NCBI GenBank assembly: GCA_947044365.1
Contig: OX345645.1
Coordinates: 2,656,856-2,720,855, forward strand
Origin: Petrosia ficiformis
Taxonomy: Eukaryota > Porifera > Demospongiae > Haplosclerida > Petrosiidae
Direction: 5' to 3'
Length of the DNA stretch: 64,000 nucleotides
The notes under the pieces were generated by a model. It was not told where the DNA came from and searched no databases. It was given only the letters and a program-made list of their open reading frames with translations. Positions 24,601-37,440 of this stretch are shown one piece after another (the stretch's first letter is position 1; the number at the start of each line of letters is the position of its first letter). The position numbers were made by a program, and so were the translations under genes.

Positions 24601-27600
24601 TATACATGTGTATATATACATAGTTGCTATGGAGTATAATATGGAGCTGCTTTTCTAATTTCTATATGCTATACACTGTACATCTTGATACATATTGACC
24701 TCAGAAAAGAAATTTGCAAATGTTATTACTGTTTATGCCTATGCTATATTTTTATTTTTGTCTTGTTAAATTTCAATCCACTGCTTCATTATTGAGTTAT
24801 GACATTAAACTATACACTATATTACCTATAAGTTATTGAGTTACAGTATAATCATGTATTAACCTTATGACATTAAACTATACACCATATTACATATAAA
24901 TTTTTGAGTTACAGTATAATCATGTATTAACCTTATGACATTAAACTATACACTATATTACATATAAGTTTTTGAGTTACAGTATAATCATGTATTAACC
25001 TTATGACATTAAACTATACACTATAGCGCATAATTGTAAGCCTGATTTTGAGGTCATTATGAGCAGTACAGTTACTGCTAACACACATAATCATTATTCA
25101 TTGCATAATGATTAATTGATTATGTGTATTAGCAGTAACTGTAACACATTTCTATATTGTGCTGATGATACATGTATATTATAATTACATACACTATATA
25201 CATGTATGATAATTAAATTCATCACTTGAAGAGCTGCTTGCTCAACAGTTGTCAGATCTGATAGGTCTGAGACTTCATAATCTTAGGTCTGATACTTCAT
25301 AACACCTCAGCATGTCATCATAAAGAGCTGTCATAAGTCAATTATTTTTTTTTTACTTAATCATACACATGCATATAATTATTTACATTCATAAACAAAG
25401 TACTTTTCAATATACATAGTTGCTATGGAGCTATATAATATGGAGCTGCTTTTTTATCTTCTATGTTATAGTAAAGACATCTTGACCTCAGAACAGAAAT
25501 TTGCAAATGTTACAACGTACTGTTTATACCTATGCTATATTTTTGCTTCATTATTGTTAAACTATACACTATATTACAGAGTTACAGTATAATCAAGTAT
25601 TAACCTTATAACATTAACTATAGCACATAATTTATTGAGTTACAGTATAATTATGTATTAACCTTATGACATTAAACTATACACTATAGTACATAATTAT
25701 AAGCCTGATTTTGAAGTCATCATGAGCAGACAATACTTCAAATGTTTGAACTAAAAAAGATAATTCAATAAAATAATTATTAATTGTTTATCCAAAGTCG
25801 TGAATTGTGGTTAGATTGTCATGGTTTCTTTACTGTCAGCTTCTCATAATACTTCTATGTAATCTTACAACTTTTGTAGGGCTCTGAAACCAACAAGCAA
25901 AGACCAGAACTACTAGCATATGAGTGAGTAATTATATTACTTAATTAAGTTATAATTATGAACAATTCTGGCAGTACTGAATGAAAACAAGGTGTGAGTA
26001 ATGAGCCCCTACAACATCTGCATGGTGACACTATTGCTCACCAGTGTACAGGTAGCATTTGGTGAATAATTCAGTCACCAGTGTACAGGTAGCATTTGGT
26101 GAATAATTCAGTCACCACTGCTCACCAGTGTACAGGTAGCATTTGGTGAATAATTCAGTCACTAATGCTCACCAGTGTACAGGTAGCATTTGGTGAATAA
26201 TTCAGTCACTAATGCTCACCAGTGTACAGGTAGCATTTGGTGAATAATTCAGTCACCACTGCTCACCAGTGTACAGGTAGCATTTGGTGAATAATTCAGT
26301 CACCACTGCTCACCAGTGTACAGGTAGCATTTGGTGAATAATTCAGTCACTAATGCTCACCAGTGTACAGGTAGCATTTGGTGAATAATTCAGTCACCAC
26401 TGCTCACCAGTGTACAGGTAGCATTTGGTGAATAATTCAGTCACCAGTGCTCACCAGTGTACAGGTAGCATTTGGTGAATAATTCAGTCACCACTGCTCA
26501 CCAGTGTACAGGTAGCATTTGGTGAATAATTGAGTCACCACTGCTCACCAGTGTACAGGTAGCATTTGGTGAATAATTCAGTCACCACTGCTCACCAGTG
26601 TTTAGCTAGCATATATTGTGTTGGGAATATTTAGTACCTCTTATATAAATTTCGGTGTTCTAAGAACACAGGAGTGCCACTTATTTCCAACTGTGAATTA
26701 AAATATATTTGTTTAGTAGACTTAATGGTCTTTGTTTTGACTTTCTTGAGATTTGTTATAACTAACTAGAATATTTTTTCATGATACTAAATGTAACCAA
26801 GCTGTTAGTGTATTAATAACTGAAATATTTTACATATTCTGTTTAATAAACTAACTCAAAACATCTTTCAATATGGTAACGTTTATCAAACTATAGATAA
26901 GAAAGATATACTATACAATTACTATAACTAACTGCAGTGTTTCCCCAGGATAAATATTAAGAGTGGGAGAGTGCATCAGTGGTACATACTGTAACTGCTT
27001 TGTACTAATTATAATCAATTAGTTGAACCATTATAATTTTAGGGTGCTGTCTACTCGTATTTCATACTCTGTATCAACAATTTAGTAACACTACCATTTA
27101 AAGCGATTGTTCCTAGTGTTAAATCGTGTATAACAAAGCAGCAAATTAAATTTACTTTGACTCATGATATTCTGATATCAAGTGATGTTTAGTATCCATG
27201 GCAACAGTTCAAAATAACACTATTCCTAGTTTTATGATTCTTTTCACCAATCAGTCAGTTTTATAACATTGCATTGTTGACCAAACATCATACATGTAGG
27301 ATACTCAACTATTCTGGGCTACATGTTATATACGTTACGTATTTTAACAAAAGTAAAAATATTCAACATGTTTAATAAACAACAATGTAATGTGTTAAAA
27401 TTACAAACACATGTAAGAAAAATACAATTTTTAAAAATAGAATATCAAGTGAGTTAATACATACATTAAATGTCATAGTATAACTATAACTGAAAGTGGT
27501 CATTATTATCATACTAAAACAACATTACTAAAATTAACACCTCAATCATCATGCAAGGATGATACTTTATCAAGCTGGACTGATTTTTAATAACCAAATT

Positions 27601-30600
27601 TTTCAGTAGTTATGCAACTACCTTCATCAGTGATATGATTATATTATACCACTGATGAAGGTAACAAACCGAAACATTTGTTTACAATTATTGATTGGTG
27701 AAAAGATACATAAAACTATGAATATTACACTACCCAATCATTAAGGACTATTCAATAGAACAACACTATATAGTTTAGAGGATCACCATTCGTATAAGAA
27801 GCCAATGACATCAGAAAGAGTAATATTAAATCATTTAAAATATGTACATGTAATAGTTGGAACTATGGCTGGGAATCGGCTGAGATTCTGAAATCAATTA
27901 TCACTAACTTCAAGTCAATTGATAATCGATTAAAATCAACGGAAGTAATTAGGCCAATTAAGTCAATTAATACAGGAAACTCCTCCCATTTGATGATCAA
28001 AAAGGCTTCCTGTCACTTTCATCTTGTATATTATTTGCCGTCACATGCTTGAAAAGTATGTCTTCTGCAATAATTAGCATAATCGATATCACAGACTTAT
28101 AATCGATAATCAGAAGAATTTTCAATATCGATTGATTAATCAATTAATTGTCCCAGCCCTAGTTGGAACATATCTACATACGTATGGTTATTGGAGGTAA
28201 ACATGCTTATAATTAGCTACCATAGCAAAGATTTATTAGTTTCAATGTCAGTATTTAGTTTAAATATTGGATAACACATGGCATTAGTAGTATTGTTAAC
28301 TATAACTAAAACACATTTTAGTTATTGAAACAATAAATAAATTATATGTATATTAACTAAAATGAAAATTGGCCAATAATGGGCACTTGTAGTTAGTCAA
28401 CTAAAACTAAAACCCTTTTAGTAAGCCCAATATTCAATTAAACTATAACTAAACCAAAGATTAAAGAAAAGACACAAAATATAACTATAATTAAAAGGAT
28501 CACTATTGTCAAACTAAAACAAACACTGATTAGTAGTAATAATTATTATCTTTTTTATTGACATCATAGGAAACTACTGGAGACAAATCGTCCATACATT
28601 GTTAATGCATTGAGAGTACCTGCTCTACAGACACTTCTCCTCTGCTCTCAAAGTATCGATACTGACTCAACATGTTCAAGGTAGCTTGCAGGAAATTTTT
28701 CCTCTTCCTTTTCTTCTCTCCGTCTCTCTGTCTGTCTCTCTCTATCTGTATGTCTATCCTCTCTCTGTCTGTCTATCTATAGATTTGTGGTAGATGAGTG
28801 GTTAGAGATGCGTTTAACTGATTCTAAATCAGGTCAAGAGATTGTATCAGTGATACAGATACTAAGATCAACATGGATATCTTTACTGGAGAAGAAACTG
28901 GAAGCTAAAGAAAGTTAGAATGATAACCAAACCATTATGCATACTAAGAGAAGTGTTGGGCAATTAATAACTGTAATAAATATGTGATACACATGTATAA
29001 TCACATTATTAGAATACAATCCTACAATCCTAAAGAGTTCGGTGGCTCAGATGGTAAGTGTGCTTGACTACATATCAGATGGTCCTGGGTTCGATCCCTA
29101 GTCTGACTCCTGAATTTTTCTGTTTTCCTTTGTTTCTAATTCTCTCATGCCTACATATCATAGTAACGCCCTTATGCATTCAACCTTGCTTCTTATTACA
29201 ATATTGCAAAGAAGACACTGTTACCATTTTCTAACACGTGTAATATGACACATTATTAGCTTTCATATACACTATTGATCCTGTCTGTTAGGAGGAGAAA
29301 TAACAATGTTTTTAATTATTGTGGTTTGTGTCCTGTTTGTATGAAGTTACTGCATGCTTATATGTAGAGAGACAAAGAACTATTATTAATGAATTATTTA
29401 ATCATTGATTTTGGCTATTGTGACAGTCACATGTCATGATGATTCATGTCCAACATTGCCACCAAAATCTTATGAATATCATTATGTGGTTCATTTAGGG
29501 TAGGTTAGGGTATCAGTATCAAAGTAATCTTAGTCTTTGATGACATCACTCATTTAATATGGGTTTAATATTGAAAAGTCCTGAATGGTGTAATATTCAT
29601 TGTTTTATATTCATTTTCACTAATCAATATGTATAATTGTTTTCAAATAACCAAACATTTCTGTTGTCATGCCACTACCTTTGTCAGTTGTATAATAACT
29701 CATTCTATGGCTTTACTACTTCTGCAAAATTCTACAAGATATTCTCAGAAATCGACCTCTCTCTCCCCTCTGTACCTTGTGATGAACTCTGTATTATAAT
29801 GACCTTTCCCCTTTGGAACATGTGATCATGACAGAAAAGATTGTTTCAGGGAAATTATAGGTTTAAGTACATAGGTACATAGATATGTACTTGGTCCCTT
29901 TAAAGTCATTGTGTGAGTCACCTATGTACATACAGCAGAACCTCTCTATTTCAATCTCCCTCATATGAGGACACCTCTGTATTGAGGATATTTAAAATGT
30001 CCTAAACTGTGCTTTATAATATAAATTCACTCCTGAAATGAGGACAACCTCTGTAATTAGGACAGTTTACTTGGTGTGCTGAATATGGATCGAGGTTCTA
30101 TAGTCTCACAAGCCAGAATCGAACCCTAAAGCAGGGAAGGGTCTAGACACACCCTTTACATTAGCTTTGGAGTAAAACGAAAACATCTTTCCTGCTAACA
30201 AATTCTACAGTGGCTTCCTTCTGCTGTATCTCGAATCTCGAATCTTAAACAACTCCCTGCTACTTCTATTATTGACGCCTCCATGTTCATTTTGCGGTTC
30301 TACTGTTCTGACACTGTGACGTTCTGCTATTTGATTGGGGCTCAACGTACAGAGTGCCAGGAACAAGCTGATGTAAAAGCTGTGTTCAGAACCTTCCCCG
30401 CTTTAGGATTGGGTCTGCCTTGCGAGACTAGAGGTTCTACTGTAAAATATAATGCAAAAATGATATTTTATTTATGATAATTATAATTAATTATCATTAT
30501 GATGTCATAATATATAGAATGAGGAAACATGAATCTTATTTAAATGGACACACACAATATACTAGTACACAGTTTAGATGCGTATAATGATATTCATAGT

Positions 30601-30842
30601 TTACATGTCTGGGCATTCCCATACAAATATGTTCTTAAACTATAAATATTTTGATATTCATAATGTATATAGTGATTATATTCCCATAAAAATATGATAA
30701 TATATATATATATACATTCCCGACAAATATGTTTTTAAACTATGAATAATTAATTTATTACTTTTATGTACAATGATCAAAAATATTTATTGTGTTGTTT
30801 CTAAGCAACACAACTATGAATAATTAATTCAGTTGTTATTGT

Positions 30843-30876
<34 letters not shown>

Positions 30877-31692
30877 CCCATTCAATTTAAATGATGTGTG
30901 ATATGCATTAATTGATTCATAAGTTGATGTATTATGACATGATGGGGTTGATTAATAAGTCAATGTAATACTGGTCAAATGGATGAATGTATTAATGACT
31001 GATGGATGGTTGCACTGGTAGACTAATGGGCCAGTGTATATATGACAATATCAGGTAGTTTAGGATTAATGTACTAAAGTATGTTCACGTTTAGTTGGCA
31101 CCAAATTAAATGATACTATCATTTAGTTTGGTGCCAACTGAACGTGATCGTACTTTAATGACTTGGATGGTTGATTGATCGGTGAATGGACTAATAATCA
31201 ATGGATGATGGATTGATTGGTGAATGGACTAATGATCAATGGATGATGGATTGATTGGTGAATGGACTAATGATTGATAAATGGACTAATGACCAATAGA
31301 TGATGGATTGATCGGTGAATGGACTAATAATCAATGGATGATGGATGGATTGGTGAATGGACTAATGATCAATGGATGATAGATTGATTGGTGAGCAGAT
31401 TGATGTACTAATGACTAATGGATCGTTGTATTAGTTTAGAAAATTAAACAAAAGAGTTTTGAAAATCGCAAAACAAACAAGTATAAGCAAACGTTTGTTT
31501 ATAAATTGCTGCTAAGGCTCATGTACATTATATGTGTATGTGATTGTGTATATATGTATGTATGTGTGCATGTATGTTTGCATATATGTATGTATGTATG
31601 TATGTATGCAAGTATGTATGTATGTATGTATATATGTATGCATGTAAGTGTGCATGTATGTTTGCATATATGTACTTATGTATGTATATATG

Positions 31693-31726
<34 letters not shown>

Positions 31727-34700
31727 TGTATGTATGTATGTATGTATGTATGCATATATGTACGTATGTATGTATGTGTGTATGTATGCATATATGTAGG
31801 TACACGTACGTACGTACGTACGTACATATGTATGTAGGTATGTATGTATGTATATGTGTGTAACTGTGTATATATACGTAAGTACTAAGTAGGTAGTACA
31901 TTTTTAAAATATGTATGTATGTATGTATGTTTATATGTTTTATGTATATGTATATGTATACATTATCCTGTAATCACTATAATCAGTTGATATTATTAAA
32001 GCACACATTAAATAAAGCTTTGAAAATCCTTTGTTCTAGTCTAGTAATAACTTGAGATAATGGAGGATAACCAGTTGTTTATCAAATGTATAGTGTGTGT
32101 GCGTGCGTGCGTGCGTGTGTGCATGTGTGTGTGTGTGTTTATTTGTTTTATTATGATACACATTTTACATTGAAAGTAATTATTTTATTGTATAAGTAAA
32201 TATATAGGGACATGTTATCAAAATGAATAGCTTTGTTTATTTGCACAAGAAAGAAATAACAATAATTATTATAGTGTTTCCTACTTTATATGTATGTGTG
32301 TATGTATGTATGTATGTATGTATGTATGTATGTATGTATGTATGTATGTATGTATGTGTGTATACATGTATGTATGTGTGTATGTATGTATGTACGTATG
32401 TATGTATGTATGTATGTATGTATGTGTGTATACATGTATGTATGTGTGTATGTATGTATGTATGTATGTATGTATGTATGTATGTATGTATGTATGTATG
32501 TATGTATGTATGTATGTATGTGTGTATACATGTATGTATGTGTGTATGTATGTATGTATGTATGTATGTATGTGTGTATGTATGTATGTATGTATGTATG
32601 TATGTATGTATGTATGTATGTATGTATGTATGTATGTGTGTATACATGTATGTATGTATGTATGTATGTATGTATGTATGTATGTATGTATGTATGTATG
32701 TATGTATGTATGTATGTATGTATGTATGTATGTATGTGTGTATACATGTATGTATGTATGTATGTATGTATGTGTGTATACATGTATGTATGTGTGTATG
32801 TATGTATGTATGTATGTATGTATGTGTGTATGTATGTATGTATGTGTGTGTGTATGTATGTATGTGTGTGTGTATGTATGTATGTATGTATGTATGTATG
32901 TATGTATGTATGTATGTATGTATGTATGTATGTATGTATGTATGTATGTATGTATGTGTGTATTTATGTATGTATGTATGTATGTATGTATGTATGTGTG
33001 TATGTATGTATGTATGTATGTATGTATGTACAATGTATGACTTTGTATGTATGTATGTATGTATGTATGTATGTACAATGTATGACTTTGTATGTATGTA
33101 CATGTATGTATGTACAGTACAGCTCAAAAAAAACTTGCTGGAACTACCTCTTGTTTACCTCTACCTCAACGAAGTTCATTACAGTGCAGTGAACTTCGTT
33201 GAAGCACACTGAACACTGAAATTACATCGCTACTATACCTGAAAGTACTCTAATTAGGCCCAAACTGTATGGTATCTGTTTAGAGTACCTGAGGGCCTAA
33301 TTGCAAACTCACAACAAAGTTGCATGTATAATGCAGAGAAGAATTCTAAAACTGCAACAACACTGAGCATGGTTTTATAAACCCTAACTAAAGACCACAT
33401 GTCCATTCTCCTTAATGGAGGTACTTGAACATACACTAGCATTTTCAGCTTCTCATAATTGTGCTGTCAGTTTGTCCAGCACCATCTTGCTGACAGCAAT
33501 TAGTGGGTAACAGCTGACAACAACACTAACCAAGAAGCCATTTTGTGTGGATGGTGGCATTATGCTGGCCACATGAAACTACCCACAACCACCTGAAGTT
33601 ACCTTCAGGTAAAATTTCAACAGGTAGTTACCTGTTACTTTGAGCTGTACTGTATGTTGTATGTATGTATGTATGTATGTACATGTATTCATGTATGTAT
33701 GTATGTACATGTATTCATGTATATATGTATGTATGTATGTATTTATGTCTATATGTATGTACATATATGTGTATCTAAGTACATACATATATACATACAT
33801 GTACTTACATGTATGTATGTATGTATTTATGTCTATATGTATGTACATATATGTGTATCTAAGTACATACATACATACATACATGTACTTACATGTATGT
33901 ATGTATGTATGTATGTATGTATGTATGTATTTATGTCTATACATATATGTGTATCTAAGTACATACATACATACATACATGTACTTACATGTATGTGTAC
34001 CTTAAAATGTGTGTGTAAATATGTATGTATGCTGTACTTTGGTATATGTATACCTATGTCTGTACATTCATATGTATGTATGTTTGTGTATTAATGCGTG
34101 TATATATGCAGTAACTGTTATATTAATACTATATTAAATATGTTTATTATTATAATAAGTGTAATAAATATAATTGTATATTCATATGATCCTTATCTGT
34201 TAATTCCCCTCTAATTATCTTCATTGATTTATAAACATAATTATAATCACATCAATGTATCTACTGTACTGTACTGTACTGTACAATACATTGTACTGTA
34301 CTGTACTGTACTGTACTGCACTGTACTGTACTGTACTGTACTGTATTGTACTGTACTGCACTGTACACTACTACACTGTACAGTACAGTACAGTTCAGTA
34401 CAGTACAGTAGTGTACAGTACAGTACAGTACAGTACAGTACAGTACAGTACAGTACAGTACAGTACAGTACAGTACAGTACAGTACAGTACAGTACAGTA
34501 CAGTACAGTACAGTACAGTACAGTACAGTACAGTACAGTACAGTACAGTACAGTACAGTACAGTACAGTACAGTACAGTACAGTACAGTACAGTACAGTA
34601 CAGTACAGTACAGTACAGTACAGTACAGTACAGTACAGTACAGTACAGTACAGTACAGTACAGTACAGTACAGTACAGTAGTACAGGTACCACACAGTAG

Positions 34701-37403
34701 AGTACAGTACAATACAGTATAGTACAGTATAGTTGTAAATATGAAATACCCACCTGTCTGATGACTTCGTGATGTTTAGTGTTTTACAAATCAGAAAACA
34801 AACTTGTGAACATATTTCAAATGCTCAACAGTGTTTTCAATTTTGCATATTACAATGTGTTTATTTGATGTGGTTACAATCATTAACCTTTCATTAAGTT
34901 GTAACTACCATTTCCATACCACTATAGTATGTTCACATTCACAAAATAAGGTTGTAATGACTTTATATGTACTATATATTGGTATATAGTTTAATGTCAT
35001 AAGGTTAATACATGATTATACTGTAACTCAATAATGAAGCAATGGATTGAAATTTGATATACACAAAAAAGAATGGGAAGGATAATTATATGAAAATGGT
35101 GCAGGTGAAACGATTGTAGGTCATTCCAAACTAAAGTTATGAACATTTTACTGAGGTCATGGTGAATGTGAATAACCTTGAATAACAAACTTATTATTTG
35201 AAACTTACTTCACAGATGAACAAGTCATTTGAAAAAAAAAATGGAAACTAGTATAAAAAAAAACATTTTATTCAAAAATGAATTTTGATGTTGAATCACC
35301 ATGTCAGACATTTGTGACCTACACTTGTCCTACTCCCCATAGTTATACTTTGTATACAGTTCAGTTGAGATGCACACCAGACAATGTTTTGCATGACTAG
35401 CTGCTGTCACATGACTGGTTATTCCATGTATAACAACTAACAAGTGGGTCAGTTGGCATATGTACACAACTTCTACGTACTGTTACTGGCATATATACAC
35501 ACATTGTTAACTCCTACAGTCATTTTACTGTTACTAGCACATTGTACACATTGTTAACTCCTACAATCATTGTACTGTTACTGGATATATACACACATTG
35601 TTAACTCCTACAGTCATTTTACTGTTACTAGCATATATACACATTGTACACATTGTTATCTCCTACAATCATTGTACTGTTACTTGCATGTATACACTAC
35701 TGGCATGTATACACAGTGTTAACTGTTACTGGCATACAGTGTATTGTACTATTATTGGCACACATTGTAAACTCCTACAATCATTGTACTGTTACTAGCA
35801 TGTATACACTACTGGCATGTATACACAGTGTTAACTGTTACTGGCATACAGTGTATTGTACTATTACTGGCACACATTGTAAACTCCTACAATCATTGTA
35901 CTGTTACTAGCATGTATACACTACTGGCATGTATACACAGTGTTAACTGTTACTGGCATACAGTGTATTGTACTATTATTGGCACACATTGTAAACTCCT
36001 ACAATCATTGTACTGTTACTAGCATGTATACACTACTGGCATATATACACAGTGTTAACTGTTACTGGCATACAGTGTATTGTACTATTACTGGCACACA
36101 TTGTAAACTCCCACAATCATTGTACTGTTACTAGCATGTATACACTACTGGCATGTATACACAGTGTTAACTGTTACTGGCATACAGTGTATTGTACTAT
36201 TACTGGCACACATTGTAAACTCCTACAATCATTGTACTGTTACTAGCATGTATACACTACTGGCATGTATACACAGTGTTAACTGTTACTGGCATACAGT
36301 GTATTGTACTATTACTGGCACACATTGTAAACTCCTACAATCATTGTACTGTTACTCTACTATGCAAAGCTAGTTTGGTGTTTCAACACAACTCAGCAGC
36401 TAACAACATTTTAATTTGCCCATTTTAATCTAATTTATCCAAATATAGGCTTTAACTAAATATATAGACCTAATTAAAAAAAAAACTATGAATGATTATA
36501 AAAATGACCTTCAGACAAATTTCTAAGCAGAGAGTTTTGTTAATTATTAGCACATTCAAAAATCATTACCAAAGAAACAGAACAGAATATTTTATATTTA
36601 TTTCACTGCTTTTTGTAACACTTTCAATGTTTTTAAAATTATGATGGTAGCTTTGGGTTTGATATCTCAACATGTTCTTTCATTTTATGAATAAAATGTT
36701 TTTATTTTACTTGTTTCTATTCTTTTTTTGAATGACTAGTTGATAAATTGTGATGTATAATTATGTATAATAATAATAATAATAATAATACTCTAACTAC
36801 AATATACTCAATTAATACAGCCGATCTAAAAGTCATTCATGTTCACTTTGTCATCAGAAACATGTTCATAACTTTAGTTTGGAAGGACCAACAATCTTTT
36901 TACCTGTACCATTTTCATATAATTATTCTTTATGTTCTTTTTGTGTATGTCATATTTAAATCCATTGCTTCATTATTGAGTTACAGTATAGTATAATCAT
37001 GTATTAACCTTATGCCTATACACTATATTACATATAAAAGTCATCACATCATAATTTTGAGGTCATCGTGAATATGAACAGACCTTAATTAAATTGACAA
37101 CCAAACAAGGTCGGTATGGTATGTACCTTAGCAACAAAATTAAACTAACCACTTCTATATAAGTAGCTACAAATACAAAGTACATATAATTATAGATATA
37201 TATTTGATTGTATAGTTAGTTTAATTTTGTTGCTGAGGTATGTACCAAACTTGTTTACTTATTTTTTTGGTTTTGACATCCCTACATCTTCTGTCATAAT
37301 TATACTTTAAACTGAACAAGTCATATCTTGACATATCAAATTTCACATTCACATTCAATTATATACAAAATGTACCTGCACTATTGTAGAATTAAGTGTT
37401 GAA

Positions 37404-37440
<37 letters not shown>

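Noticed and set aside
26030..26600. CRISPR-like array of regular repeats
   Set aside because: The 47-bp units are contiguous with no variable spacers, and the context is a eukaryotic intron.
32223..33212. Long open frames with VCMYVCMY or HTYIHTYI repeats
   Set aside because: They are translations of a (GTAT)n microsatellite, open in all frames on both strands; no start context, splice or family support. Same for 14461-14977, 31506-31901, 33579-34094 and 56793-57538.
34224..34753. Open frames reading STVQY or CTVLY repeats
   Set aside because: Produced by the pentanucleotide CAGTA/TACTG array; the absence of stops is a property of the repeat.
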